64,000 nt of DNA from Paenibacillus chibensis (GCF_004001045.1 NZ_BIMK01000011.1:62001-126000); one strand, 5' to 3'. Numbered from the stretch's first letter, positions 18,046-27,440 are shown. Program-made: numbers and translations. Notes: generated by a model from the letters alone, not told the origin.

Positions 18046-18765
18046 TTACTCTGACTTTAATCGGTTATATATCGCTTCGTTCCAAAGGCTCCACGGATGT
18101 TCAGCCGGTGGAAGGGAGACGAGCTTTACGTCTTCTTTGGTCACGGGATGCGGGAAGCTTGCGATCACAGACCATAAAGCGATTTGTTGTCCGGGTTTGT
18201 TGACGCGGCTTCCGTATTTCTGATCCCCGTATAAAGGGCATCCGGCCTGATTCATCTGCACACGGATCTGATGGGAGCGTCCAGTGTGCAGTTCGACGCG
18301 AATCAGGCTGAAAGCGCCGGTCGTACCGAGAACTTCATAGTCCAGGACGGCTTCCTTTGCTCCAGGAGCGCCTTTTTTGACAACCGAGACCGTATTAGTC
18401 TTCGGATCTTTCAACAACATGTCTCTCAAAGTCCCGCGAGGGGCAGGCATTTGTCCGTGCACAACTGCCGCATAGACTTTACGGAAGCTGCGGCTGCGTA
18501 CCGCTTCGGATAAGCGGGATGCTGCTTTGGAGGTCTTGGCGAAAATCATCGCGCCGCCAACCGGGCGGTCCAGCCTGTGCACCAAACCGAGATACACGTT
18601 ACCCGGTTTGTTAAAGCGCACCTTGATGTCATCCTTGAGCAGGGACAGCAGATCGGGATCGCCGCTGACATCCGCCTGGGTGGGGATGTTGACCGGTTTT
18701 ACGATCCCCAGCAGATGGTTGTCTTCATATAAAATCGGAATTTGGGAAAGATGTTCTTGACTCAT
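18046..18765 (-). CDS. RluA-family RNA pseudouridine synthase
   Basis: 239 residues. Catalytic Asp66 lies in the signature VHRLDRPVGG, and HTGRSHQIRVQM is the second family motif. No N-terminal S4 domain is present, so it resembles short RluA/TruC-like synthases acting on rRNA or tRNA uridines. I chose ATG 18765, six bases after AGGG; the ATG at 18804 would overlap the upstream gene and lacks a ribosome site. It lies directly behind a methyltransferase gene on the same strand, suggesting a two-gene RNA-modification unit. Confidence 0.88.
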   Translation of the reverse strand: MSQEHLSQIPILYEDNHLLGIVKPVNIPTQADVSGDPDLLSLLKDDIKVRFNKPGNVYLGLVHRLDRPVGGAMIFAKTSKAASRLSEAVRSRSFRKVYAAVVHGQMPAPRGTLRDMLLKDPKTNTVSVVKKGAPGAKEAVLDYEVLGTTGAFSLIRVELHTGRSHQIRVQMNQAGCPLYGDQKYGSRVNKPGQQIALWSVIASFPHPVTKEDVKLVSLPPAEHPWSLWNEAIYNRLKSE

Positions 18766-18773
18766 CTTGTTCC

Positions 18774-19643
18774 CTAAGACTCCCAGCGTCCCAAAATTCC
18801 GCAAGGCAGATGAAGTCCCGATGCCGTAATCGGAAGTCCAAGCTCTCCGCAGGAAATTTGCCCGCCAAAGCGGCGTCCAGCCGTCATGGAGAGAATATTA
18901 TGAAGAACGGTCGGCGAAATTCCGGTCGTATAGGAATTAATCAGCATAAACAGCGGCTGCTCGGACAAGATGCTCATGCAGCTTTCGACGAATGGATACA
19001 GGCTCGTCTCAAGCTTCCACATTTCTCCGCCTGGACCGCGTCCGTAAGAAGGCGGATCCATAATGATCGCATCGTAGTGATTACCTCTGCGCTGCTCCCG
19101 CTGCACGAATTTGAATACGTCATCGGTAATAAAGCGCACCGGATGATCGCCGATACCTGTCAGCTGCAGATTTTCCTTGGCCCACTGGACCATGCCCTTG
19201 GCTGCGTCGACGTGGACGACCTCCGCACCGGCATAAGCAGCCGCTACGGTTGCTCCGCCTGTATAAGCGAACAGGTTAAGCACTTTGATCGGCCGCTTTG
19301 CCGCCGAAATCTTGTCCATCATCCAGCGCCAGTTGGCCGCCTGTTCCGGAAACAGCCCGGTATGCTTGAAGTTGGTTGGCCGGATATGGAATTTAAGTTG
19401 ATCATAGGATATGGACCAGCGGTCCGGAAGACTTTTTTTCATGTCCCATTGCCCGCCGCCGGAGGAGCTTCTATGATAGTGGGCGTGCACTTCACGCCAC
19501 ATGCCGTTTTCTTTTTCAATTGGCCATATGATCTGCGGATCGGGTCTGCGGAGAATGACGTCTCCCCAGCGTTCCAGCTTCTCGCCGTTCCCCGTATCGA
19601 TCAATTCGTAATCCTGCCAATCACGAGCTACATACATGTACAT
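18774..19643 (-). CDS. Class I SAM methyltransferase, RlmI/RlmK-like rRNA methylase
   Basis: 289 residues. SAM motif I is VLNLFAYTGGATVAAA, the acidic motif II is VVHVDAAKGMVQWAKEN, and motif IV is IIMDPPSYGRG, the PP(S/F) form of base methylases acting on nucleic acid. It lacks the N-terminal PUA domain of RlmI. It is 8 bp upstream of the pseudouridine synthase. Modification of rRNA is inferred from family; the target base is unknown. Confidence 0.82.
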   Translation of the reverse strand: MYMYVARDWQDYELIDTGNGEKLERWGDVILRRPDPQIIWPIEKENGMWREVHAHYHRSSSGGGQWDMKKSLPDRWSISYDQLKFHIRPTNFKHTGLFPEQAANWRWMMDKISAAKRPIKVLNLFAYTGGATVAAAYAGAEVVHVDAAKGMVQWAKENLQLTGIGDHPVRFITDDVFKFVQREQRRGNHYDAIIMDPPSYGRGPGGEMWKLETSLYPFVESCMSILSEQPLFMLINSYTTGISPTVLHNILSMTAGRRFGGQISCGELGLPITASGLHLPCGILGRWES

Positions 19644-19770
19644 TCCATCCTTCTGTGCTATTTTTCGATTAGCTTATATTGTACAACATTTGGCGGTAAC
19701 AATGCACTTCTTAGCGTGATCTGGGGTAATGTTATTGCATGAAAGATGTTCGAGAAAGGAGCGCGAGAAA

Positions 19771-20181
19771 ATGAATAGCAGACGGCTCTTACCGAAAACG
19801 CTCGTTGGCTGCGGTGCGGTCGGCGCCCTTTTGTACGGATATGCGGCGCTCAAATACGGGGTATGGGATCTTTTTGGAATATTGCTTTTCGCTGTTTTGC
19901 CCGCCACCTATGGCTTCATGCTTGACAAACGTGATCGGAAAAGGGCAAGTGCGCATATGGAGAAGGAGATTCTGAAATTGGCGGCCAACCGGAAAAACCT
20001 GCTTACCGCAGCGGATGTAGCCTTATGCACATCTTTAAATATGGAACAATCGAGCGAGGCGCTGGAGGATTTGCGGCGAAAGGGATATTTGCGTCTAAAG
20101 GTGGCTGATAACGGCGCATTTGTATATGAATTTCAATCCTTTTTATCGATGGAGGAAAAGCTCAGCGCGGAAAGAGTGTAG
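19771..20181 (+). CDS. Small membrane protein with C-terminal winged-helix-like domain
   Basis: 136 residues, no named family recognised. Two hydrophobic segments (about residues 10-26 and 32-50) are followed by a charged cytoplasmic part, KRDRKRASAHMEKEILKLA. After that comes a pattern suggestive of a winged helix: LLTAADVALCTSLNMEQSSEALEDLRRKGYLRLKV-like helix-helix-strand spacing. The ATG at 19771 follows GAAAGGAG; an earlier in-frame start at 19729 has no ribosome site. It might be a membrane-tethered regulator, but this is only inference from layout. Confidence 0.65.
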   Translation: MNSRRLLPKTLVGCGAVGALLYGYAALKYGVWDLFGILLFAVLPATYGFMLDKRDRKRASAHMEKEILKLAANRKNLLTAADVALCTSLNMEQSSEALEDLRRKGYLRLKVADNGAFVYEFQSFLSMEEKLSAERV

Positions 20182-20266
20182 GCAACAATTGGGCGCGTGG
20201 CCCTTCCTGATCAGCAATAGCCTGAATAGAATATGGTTAACTATTCATTCAAAGGGGGCCTCGCCT

Positions 20267-21729
20267 GTGCCGGCAAAAAACGGAAAGCAGTTCTTGGACC
20301 GAATTAATCTTGCCAAACCCAGCGTTTGGTTTCGTGGAGAACAGATCGATGGGAGGCTTTCGGATCATTCTGCTTTTCGGGGACTGATGTCTGTTCAGGC
20401 AGAGCTTTATGATATGCAGCTTCACCCCGATTTGAAGGAACGGATGACCTATGTTTCCCTACAACCGGCGATCCCGTCGGGTTGTCCTTTTTACAGCCGA
20501 AAACGGTGGAGGATCTGCGAAAGCGCAGACAGATGATGATGCTCTGGGGGGAAAAGCATCATGGACTGCTGGGGCGTTCGCCGGATTATATGAACACGGG
20601 TTTAATGGCTTTTTTTGCAGCGTCAGAAATCCTGGAAGAGAAGGATCCGCGATTTGCAGACAATTTGCGGAAGTATTATGAATATTGCCGGGAAAACGAC
20701 ATCTCGCTGTCCCATGCGTTCGTGCAGCCCCATGCCAGCCGTTACGATGAGCTGCTCGATGACGGAAGCATAGAATCCTGCGCAGCAAGCATTGTGGAGG
20801 AGAATGAAGACGGCATGATCGTCACGGGTGCCTTTTTGCTGGCGACGCAGGGCGTGACCACGGATGAGGTTTTGGTATATCCGCCCGCGTCATTTTATAT
20901 GCCGGAGGAGAACAACCCGAGAACGTTTGCTTTTGCCGTTCCAAACAATCTGCCGGGGATCCGCTGGATCTGCCGCGAAACCTTGGTTGGCGGCGATTCA
21001 GGCTACGATTACCCGCTGAGCTCGCGCTTTGACGAGATGGATACGCTGGTCATTTTTGACCGTGTTCTGGTGCCGTGGGATCGTGTGTTCATTCACGGCG
21101 ATGACCGTCTGTCGATGCGCTTATTTTCCGAGAGCGGTTTTCATGTGCACTGCGGCCATCAGGTCCTGTGCAGATATATATCCAAGCTGGAGTTTACCCT
21201 CGGGGTCATTTTGTATATGGCGGAGGCGCTGGATAAAAGCACTTTGCCTGCCACCATCGAGAAGGTAACGGAAGTTATCGTTCACCTCGAAACGCTGAAA
21301 TCCCTATTGATCGCTTCGGAGGAAGGCGCGAGCTTGGACCGTTTCGGAAGCATGCTGCCGGATCGGAAGCCATTATGGACCTCAAACGTGATCTTTCCGA
21401 AAATTTATCCTAGAATGATGGAAATCATTCAGCTCCTGGGCGGCAGCAATATCATCATGATTCCTTCCAAGCGGGATTTCGGGGGTCCGTCGAGGCCGGA
21501 TCTCGATAAGTATCTGCGGGGCAGCGGCGTCAACGCTGCATCCAAAACCGCTTTGTTCCGTCTGGCCTGGGAGCTCAGCTCCAGCGGATTCGGAGGCAGA
21601 CAAACGCTGTACGAGCGATTCTTTTTCGGGGACACCTCGGTGGTTGTCAATCGGCTCCATCACGCGTATACGGACAAAGAAATGTATATGAATAAAGTCA
21701 AAGCGTTTTTGGGCGAACAAGTCGAATAA
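20267..21729 (+). pseudogene. 4-hydroxyphenylacetate 3-hydroxylase (HpaB)-like gene with a frameshift
   Basis: The N-terminal 62 residues (GTG start 20267 after AAAGGGGG) read in one frame, as in KQFLDRINLAKP and HSAFRGLMSVQAELYD. The remainder reads in another frame from PTTGDPVGLSFLQPKT to 21729. The switch is at the short C run 20457-20459 and fits loss of one C. Restored, the protein would be about 487 residues, the usual HpaB length, with the FAD-monooxygenase fold of the large oxygenase component. No slippery heptamer sits in the needed frame, so a real disabling indel or a sequencing error is more likely than programmed frameshifting. No hpaC reductase gene is adjacent. Confidence 0.82.
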
Positions 21730-21796
21730 TCTTCTGGCTGCGTGAATAGATATAGATCGGGGAAACGCAAGTCGGCATGACATGGGAGTCGAGGGG

Positions 21797-21837
21797 CCGT
21801 CCGAAAGAGCCATCCTGCTTGTCTGGGAGGCGGACGG
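21797..21837 (+). promoter_or_regulatory. Hairpin sequestering the ribosome site of the small toxin-like gene
   Basis: CCGTCCG (21797-21803) and CGGACGG (21831-21837) form a perfect 7-bp stem. The ribosome site GGGAGG (21825-21830) lies inside, next to an internal CCT that can pair with it, and the ATG follows 2 bp after the stem. This would limit translation until the structure opens. Confidence 0.6.
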
Positions 21838-21839
21838 AT

Positions 21840-21926
21840 ATGACAATCGACCAATTGATCGCGCTGCTGACGCTTGTGGTGATGATCATCACGCTAGCGG
21901 TAAATCATGATAAGCCAAAGCAGTAA
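21840..21926 (+). CDS. 28-residue Hol_Tox-like membrane peptide (putative type I toxin)
   Basis: The peptide starts MTIDQLIALL, continues as one hydrophobic helix (residues 5-21) and ends in a short charged tail, DKPKQ. This is the layout of the putative holin-like toxin family (PF16935) and of Bacillus BsrG/TxpA-like type I toxins: MT start, single helix, basic tail. GGGAGG lies 9 bp upstream and a strong terminator follows 8 bp after the stop. An antisense RNA antitoxin would be expected from the opposite strand; I could not identify its promoter with confidence. Confidence 0.6.
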   Translation: MTIDQLIALLTLVVMIITLAVNHDKPKQ

Positions 21927-21934
21927 CGGAGAAG

Positions 21935-21957
21935 GAGAGCCGAAGGGCTCTCTTTTT
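21935..21957 (+). terminator. Terminator of the toxin-like gene
   Basis: GAGAGCC (21935-21941) pairs perfectly with GGCTCTC (21946-21952) around GAAG, followed by TTTTTC. Confidence 0.85.
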
Positions 21958-22079
21958 CTTGTCGCTAAAAAAGTGGACATATTCTGTTCCACGCTACATA
22001 CAAATGGTACAAATGCTCCACAGGATTCTGGCGTTATCTTCTGAAACTTTTGAGAAGCAGTCGGAAGGAGGAAAACAGC

Positions 22080-23027
22080 TTGGTATTCAACGCAAAAATG
22101 AAAACGGATACATCCCCGGAAGTCATCAAGCGGAAAAAGAGATTCACCCGGAACGACTGGATGGGTTACCTGTTCAGCGCGCCATTGATCATTGGGGTGC
22201 TCGCATTCGCCATATACCCGATGATCGCCGCTCTGATCATGAGCTTTCATCAGACCTCGGGGCTGTCTGTCGGCGGTAAATGGGTGGGGTTCAGCAATTA
22301 TGATTACGTGCTGCAAGATTCCTTATTTTGGCAAGCGCTTACAAACACGTTTTTTATCGGGATTTGGTCTGTGCTGCTCGGCATTATTTTATCGTTTGTG
22401 CTGGCGAGCCTGATCAACAATCTGAATTGGACGATGGGGAAAAATTTTTTCAAGGCTGTTTTTTTTCTGCCAAACGTCGTCTCCGGCGTTGCAACGACGC
22501 TTCTGTTTTCGTTTCTGTTTTTTCCTTCGAAGGAAGGGCTTCTGAATTTCGTCATCGGCCTGTTCGGCATCGAACCGGTGGGCTGGTTTACGAATCCGGA
22601 GGTATCCAGATACAGCATCGTTCTGATGAGCTTATGGGGGGCGCTTGGATACAATACGATCATTTTCCTGGCCGGATTGCAGAGTGTTCCCCGTGACCTG
22701 TACGAAGCAGCTGAGGTGGACGGTGCGGGGACCTATCGTAAATGGCTGTATATCACGATCCCCTACCTGCGTCCGATTTTCGTCTTCATGCTCATTATGG
22801 GTACGATCGGCGGCATGAAGCGGTTCACTGATGTCTGGCTGATCGGGGGGACGGCAGGCAATCCGGGAGGAAGCCTGATGACCGTGGTCCTCTATATTTA
22901 CCGCAATGCCTTCCTGGCCTCGCAGATGGGAATGGCGACCGCGGCCTCGTATCTTTTGTTCATCATCATTTTCGTTCTCACTGCATTACTGATGCTCTTG
23001 AACCGCCGTAAGGACAGCTTTGATTGA
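22080..23027 (+). CDS. Sugar ABC transporter permease (MalF/UgpA type)
   Basis: 315 residues with six hydrophobic helices. The EAA loop is EAAEVDGAGTYRKWLYITIP, the contact site for the ATPase. TTG start at 22080, 8 bp after AAGGAGG. It is the first gene of a five-gene carbohydrate operon (two permeases, binding protein, isomerase-like, dehydrogenase-like). The operon has no ATP-binding gene, so a shared MsmX/UgpC-type ATPase elsewhere must energise it. Confidence 0.88.
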   Translation: MVFNAKMKTDTSPEVIKRKKRFTRNDWMGYLFSAPLIIGVLAFAIYPMIAALIMSFHQTSGLSVGGKWVGFSNYDYVLQDSLFWQALTNTFFIGIWSVLLGIILSFVLASLINNLNWTMGKNFFKAVFFLPNVVSGVATTLLFSFLFFPSKEGLLNFVIGLFGIEPVGWFTNPEVSRYSIVLMSLWGALGYNTIIFLAGLQSVPRDLYEAAEVDGAGTYRKWLYITIPYLRPIFVFMLIMGTIGGMKRFTDVWLIGGTAGNPGGSLMTVVLYIYRNAFLASQMGMATAASYLLFIIIFVLTALLMLLNRRKDSFD

Positions 23028-23079
23028 ATGGACATTTAGCGGTTAAGGCATTATCAACCTAGTTAGGAGGTCGGTTAGG

Positions 23080-23946
23080 ATGGACACCGCGGAGATCAAG
23101 CTAACGCAGCGACGCAAAAAAATATCGCTGAATCAATGGATTTTGACAATCGTTCTGTTTCTGGGATCCTTCGTCATGATCGTCCCGTTTCTGTGGATGC
23201 TGGTTACGAGCTTTGACTGGGCAGCCCGTCTTCATATCAATTTCCCGCCGAGGCTGTGGCCGGAAGAGCCTTCCGTCAAAACCTTTGAAGCGGCATTTAC
23301 CAGCATCAAGATGTTCAGGTATATTAGCAATTCGATCGTCGTGAGCGCAGGGGTTATCATCATCAGTGCCCTGTCGGCGCTGTTGTCGGGATATGCTCTA
23401 TCGAAGCTCCGGTTTAAGGGATCGAATATTGTTCTTTTACTTGCGCTCAGCACCATGATGATCCCTTTCGAAATGACGATGATCCCTCAGTATTTGCTGT
23501 TCAGCAAGCTCGGCCTCGTCGACAACTATTTGGCGTTTTATCTGCCCGCCCTCAATTATGCGTTCGGTACCTTCCTGGCGAAAGCATTCTTCGATCAGCT
23601 TCCCACCACGCTCAGGGAGGCGGCGATCCTGGATGGAGCCAAGGAATTGTCCGTGTTCAGCCGGGTGTATCTGCCGCTGTGTACGCCGATTATCGCCACC
23701 ATGGTTATCCTGTTGTTTCTCGGCGTATGGAACGATATGCTGTGGCCGCTGCTGATTCTGAAAAAAGCGACCAAGTATACGATCCAGATTGGCCTGGCGA
23801 TGTTCACCTACAACAATGGCATCGACAAACAGCCTTCCATTATCATGGCTGCTACGACTGTAAGCTTGATACCGGTCGTTGTCGTATATATGTTCCTGCA
23901 GCGTTACATCATTGAAAGCATTGCTTTGTCGGGAATCAAGCAGTAG
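23080..23946 (+). CDS. Sugar ABC transporter permease (MalG/UgpE type)
   Basis: 288 residues, six helices, with the EAA loop REAAILDGAKELSVFSRVYL. Translation starts 9 bp after AGGAGGT. It pairs with the upstream MalF-type subunit to form the membrane pore of an oligosaccharide or modified-sugar importer. Substrate is not evident from sequence. Confidence 0.88.
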   Translation: MDTAEIKLTQRRKKISLNQWILTIVLFLGSFVMIVPFLWMLVTSFDWAARLHINFPPRLWPEEPSVKTFEAAFTSIKMFRYISNSIVVSAGVIIISALSALLSGYALSKLRFKGSNIVLLLALSTMMIPFEMTMIPQYLLFSKLGLVDNYLAFYLPALNYAFGTFLAKAFFDQLPTTLREAAILDGAKELSVFSRVYLPLCTPIIATMVILLFLGVWNDMLWPLLILKKATKYTIQIGLAMFTYNNGIDKQPSIIMAATTVSLIPVVVVYMFLQRYIIESIALSGIKQ

Positions 23947-24043
23947 GCAGCGTCTGCATCTTGCGTCTACCGGAGGTGGGACCGTCAAGTTGTTTGGTAT
24001 TACGTGATTTCAAGTGTGATGAAAAAGGGGGAACGGAAAATCC

Positions 24044-25423
24044 ATGAAAAAGGCATTATTACTTATCATGTCCTGCGTGCTCGTCTTGTCGCTTGCGGCC
24101 TGTTCGGGCGGTTCGGACACGGATGTGACCGGCGGGGTGGAGATCAAGAAGGTCTCCGATATGAAAGGAACCGTGAGGGTGGCTCTGGCGGGCTGGCAGC
24201 TGGATAACGGCATCAACGCCCAGACGGGAAATCCGACGATTGGCCTGAATGATTATCTCGATCAAACCTTTTATAAAATGTACCCGAACATTAAGCTTGA
24301 GCTGTATCAAATTCCATGGGAAAACGTCAAAGCCAAGCAATCCGCGATGCTGTTGTCCGGAGATGCGGACGTGATGTACACCGGTGGCGCTTTTGCATCC
24401 CAATGGTATCAGGAAGGGCTGCTGCGTGATCTGGATGATTTGATCAAGGAAGATACGAGCTTTGATCCCAACATTTATCTGGCAGGCATCATGAACAATT
24501 CCTATAGCACCAAGTCTCCCGACGGTACGAAGCAGTTCGGCATTCCGGTAGCTCTGGGTCGCAGAATGACCATTTACGACAAAAAGCTGTTCGAGGACTG
24601 GGGCGTCGAACCCTTAACCGCCAAAGCGGATCCGGCAGAAATTCTGGAAAAGGCCAAAAAAATGACGGGCAAAAATCCGAAAACAGGCGAAGACAATTAT
24701 GGCCTGTACTGGAGCGGCAACTCGCTGAACGGTTCGACGTTTGTAGCACTGACGCTGGCTTTCGGCGCGAAGGGGGCTGAAGGCAGCCTCAAGGACGTAA
24801 AAAGCATCAAATGGCATCTGAATACGCCGGAAATGGTGAAGGTGATGGAATGGCTGAAGGAAGCATCCAAGCTGCCGCCTGCGGGATTCGTCAACGCCCA
24901 AGGGGCCGAAAATTTCGGACTGGACAAAAATAACATCGCCATCGCGCTGGATTCGACCGGCGGCGCGACGATGAACGAGTATCAAAGCAAGAAGAACAAA
25001 GATCTGCTCGACCGATTCGAGCCGGTACTGAACATGGGTCCGAAAGGCGAAGGCTGGGTTGCCGTCGACCCGTTCATTATGGCGAAGAAAGCCAAGGACG
25101 TCAAAGCATCCTGGGAGGTGCTCAAGTTCCTGACGAGTCCGATGACGCAAAAATATATGTATGACAACTTTGCGCAAACGCCAACCCTGAAAAATGCCGA
25201 TTTTGTGTCTCCTGAGGATAAGTACGTGAAAAAAGCGCTTGAAATTGCGGAAGTGGGCCATTCGGAGCTGATGGACGAAGCCAACCCGTTCTATATGAGC
25301 GATATCGTGCCTGCCGTGAACGGCTTTATCAGCAAAGCGGCGACAGGAAATGCGCCGGATATCCAGAAGTTCCTGGACGATCTGCAGGCGCGCGCGGAAA
25401 AATGGTCGGCGAACTTAAAGTAA
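24044..25423 (+). CDS. Extracellular solute-binding lipoprotein, family 1
   Basis: 459 residues; lipobox LSLAAC with Cys20. Cluster B (family 1) sugar-binding fold, with family segments such as LLSGDADVMYTGGAFASQW and AFGIPVALGRR-like cleft residues (actual text QFGIPVALGRRMTIYDKKL). Gene order permease-permease-binding protein is slightly unusual, since the receptor is more often first. A GC-rich hairpin follows it. It should capture the ligand for the two upstream permeases. Confidence 0.88.
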   Translation: MKKALLLIMSCVLVLSLAACSGGSDTDVTGGVEIKKVSDMKGTVRVALAGWQLDNGINAQTGNPTIGLNDYLDQTFYKMYPNIKLELYQIPWENVKAKQSAMLLSGDADVMYTGGAFASQWYQEGLLRDLDDLIKEDTSFDPNIYLAGIMNNSYSTKSPDGTKQFGIPVALGRRMTIYDKKLFEDWGVEPLTAKADPAEILEKAKKMTGKNPKTGEDNYGLYWSGNSLNGSTFVALTLAFGAKGAEGSLKDVKSIKWHLNTPEMVKVMEWLKEASKLPPAGFVNAQGAENFGLDKNNIAIALDSTGGATMNEYQSKKNKDLLDRFEPVLNMGPKGEGWVAVDPFIMAKKAKDVKASWEVLKFLTSPMTQKYMYDNFAQTPTLKNADFVSPEDKYVKKALEIAEVGHSELMDEANPFYMSDIVPAVNGFISKAATGNAPDIQKFLDDLQARAEKWSANLK

Positions 25424-25432
25424 TACATGAAG

Positions 25433-25458
25433 GTGCAAAGCCCGCAAGGGCTTTGCAC
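25433..25458 (+). other. Strong hairpin after the binding-protein gene
   Basis: GTGCAAAGCCC (25433-25443) pairs perfectly with GGGCTTTGCAC (25448-25458) around a GCAA (GNRA) tetraloop. There is no clear U-tract, so partial termination or mRNA stabilisation between transport and catabolic genes is likelier than full termination. Confidence 0.6.
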
Positions 25459-25506
25459 TTATCCGTTTCTGACGAAAATCAGCACATGTGGTAGAGGAGG
25501 ATGAAG

Positions 25507-26337
25507 ATGAAAAAAGGAATTAATCAGTGGTGCTTTCCTGCGGGAACTTCGCTGGGGAAGGTGCTTCGAACAAGCGCCGCCGCTGGATTCGAGACGATCG
25601 AGCTGAATTTGTACGCCCCCGGGGGAATCGGGCTTACCATGGATACCACAGCGGAAGAGGCGAAAGCCCTCGGACGTCTTGTGCGCAGCTACGGGCTGTC
25701 GATCAGCAGCCTGTCTACCGAAATGCTCGGAAAGTATCCGCTCAGTTCTCCGGACAAAGACGTTCGGTCCCAGGGCGTGGAATCGATCCGCAAACAAATT
25801 GAACTGGCGCTGGAGCTTGAGGTGGATACCATTCTGGTCGTTCCGGGGTGGATTGAGCCGGACGTGACTTACGAGGATGTATGGGAACGGTCCCAGCGTG
25901 CGCTGCAGCCGCTCATCGACGAGCTCAGCGGCACCGGCGTAGGCATCGCGATCGAAAACGTTTGGAACAAATTTTTGTGGAGTCCGCTCGAAATGGCGCG
26001 TTATATCGATCAATTCGAATCGCCGCAAGTGGGAGCCTACTTCGATGTAGGCAATACGCTGGCCTTCGGCAAACCGGAGCACTGGATCCGCACACTGGGA
26101 GAGCGCATTCGCAAAATTCACGTGAAGGATTTCCGGGTACAGGTGGGAAATCATCACGGCTTCGTACCGCTCTTGTCGGGGGACGTGGACTGGCTGAACG
26201 TCCGGCTGGCACTGAGCGACATTCAGTACAGGGACAGCTTGACGGCGGAGCTGGAGCCGTATGCCAGCTTCCCGGATCAATTAATCTTTGACACGTCCCG
26301 GCATCTGGATGTTATTATGGGAAAAAATCCCCATTAA
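25507..26337 (+). CDS. Sugar phosphate isomerase/epimerase-like TIM-barrel protein
   Basis: 276 residues of the xylose-isomerase-like/AP-endonuclease-2 superfamily. Likely metal ligands are Glu in GIAIENVW, Asp in AYFDVGNT, His in KIHVKD and Glu in LTAELEP. The start at 25507 is six bases after AGGAGG; the ATG at 25501 abuts that site. It lies between the sugar importer and a Gfo/Idh/MocA dehydrogenase, a pairing typical of inositol- or keto-sugar catabolism. The exact reaction is unknown. Confidence 0.82.
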   Translation: MKKGINQWCFPAGTSLGKVLRTSAAAGFETIELNLYAPGGIGLTMDTTAEEAKALGRLVRSYGLSISSLSTEMLGKYPLSSPDKDVRSQGVESIRKQIELALELEVDTILVVPGWIEPDVTYEDVWERSQRALQPLIDELSGTGVGIAIENVWNKFLWSPLEMARYIDQFESPQVGAYFDVGNTLAFGKPEHWIRTLGERIRKIHVKDFRVQVGNHHGFVPLLSGDVDWLNVRLALSDIQYRDSLTAELEPYASFPDQLIFDTSRHLDVIMGKNPH

Positions 26338-26373
26338 ATTCAGCAGAGACATCGAAACGGAGGAGATCGATTC

Positions 26374-27336
26374 ATGATTCGAATTGGAGTCGTGGGAGCC
26401 GGTATTATTGCGGCAGAGCATATGAAGCATATTCATCGCAACGAACGTGCGGAGCTGGCTGCTGTGTGCGACGTTGCGCCCGGAGCGGCAGAAGCGGCAG
26501 TGAAGCAGTACGGAGGGAAGGCTTACACCGATTACGACAGCATGCTGGAACAGGAACAACTGGATGCGCTCTTCATTTGTGTTCCGCCTTTTGCACATGG
26601 CGATATGGAGGAGAAGGCTGCGGCTAAAGGGATTCATTTGCTGGTCGAAAAGCCGCTGGGCCTGAGCATGGAAGAAGTGCGCCGGAAAGCGGATGTGCTC
26701 GAGCATTCGGGAATTATCACCGGCTCGGGTTACTGCTTGCGGTATATGGAATCCGTACAGCGTGCAAAGCGATACCTTGAAGGCAAAGAAATCGCCATGG
26801 TGCGGGCGTACCGGTTCGGAGGGCTTCCGCCTAACGTCTGGTGGGTGGACCACGCCAAGTCGGGCGGCCAATTGGTTGAACAATCCACGCATAATCTGGA
26901 TATGATGCTGTACCTGGCTGGGGATGTCCGCAGAGTGTCCGCGGATATGGCCCTCCTGCTGAGCCGCGACGTGCCGGGCATCACGACGCCCGATGCGGCT
27001 TCGGTAAACATGGTATTCGAGTCGGGAGCCTTGGGGCATATCGATACGGGATTTTTCCCGCAGCCGGACGGGCGCGCATCGCTTGAAATCATGGGGCGGA
27101 ATTTCCGCCTGACGCTGGAAGGTCAAGACCTGACGATCCTGGAGCCGGAGCAAACGACGATTCTCCGGGGCAAGGGGGATTTCTATCAAATGCAGGATGA
27201 CGCGTTTATCCGAGCGGTTGAAACGGGGGATCGCAGTTTAATTCTGGCGGATTACACCCAAGCGCTCCGGACCCTGGAAGTGACGCTCGCCGCGAACGAA
27301 TCGGCTAAGACGGGCCAGCCGGTATTTTTTGCGTGA
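26374..27336 (+). CDS. Gfo/Idh/MocA-family NAD(P)-dependent oxidoreductase
   Basis: 320 residues. The N-terminal Rossmann fold opens with RIGVVGAGIIA. The family's LVEKPLGLSMEE carries the conserved EKP lysine, and the C-terminal half has STHNLDMMLYLAGDV, which includes the active-site His. It oxidises or epimerises a sugar or cyclitol after import, presumably with the upstream TIM-barrel enzyme. It ends the operon before a very strong terminator. Confidence 0.88.
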   Translation: MIRIGVVGAGIIAAEHMKHIHRNERAELAAVCDVAPGAAEAAVKQYGGKAYTDYDSMLEQEQLDALFICVPPFAHGDMEEKAAAKGIHLLVEKPLGLSMEEVRRKADVLEHSGIITGSGYCLRYMESVQRAKRYLEGKEIAMVRAYRFGGLPPNVWWVDHAKSGGQLVEQSTHNLDMMLYLAGDVRRVSADMALLLSRDVPGITTPDAASVNMVFESGALGHIDTGFFPQPDGRASLEIMGRNFRLTLEGQDLTILEPEQTTILRGKGDFYQMQDDAFIRAVETGDRSLILADYTQALRTLEVTLAANESAKTGQPVFFA

Positions 27337-27356
27337 ATTTTATTCTATAATTCGAT

Positions 27357-27402
27357 TGAAAAAACGGCAGCCCGGGCGGAAATACCCGGGCTGCCGTTTT
27401 TT
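27357..27402. terminator. Bidirectional terminator
   Basis: A 16-bp perfect stem, AAAACGGCAGCCCGGG (27361-27376) with CCCGGGCTGCCGTTTT (27385-27400), with flanking A and T tracts. It separates the sugar operon (+) from the GNAT gene (-). Confidence 0.92.
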
Positions 27403-27440
27403 ATATACGCAGCACTGAAAACCATCTTGCCCGTGAACGT

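Noticed and set aside
20454-20460. Programmed -1 frameshift in the HpaB-like gene
   Set aside because: No X-XXY-YYZ heptamer is in the required frame, and re-pairing of the Ser codon would be poor; an indel is simpler.
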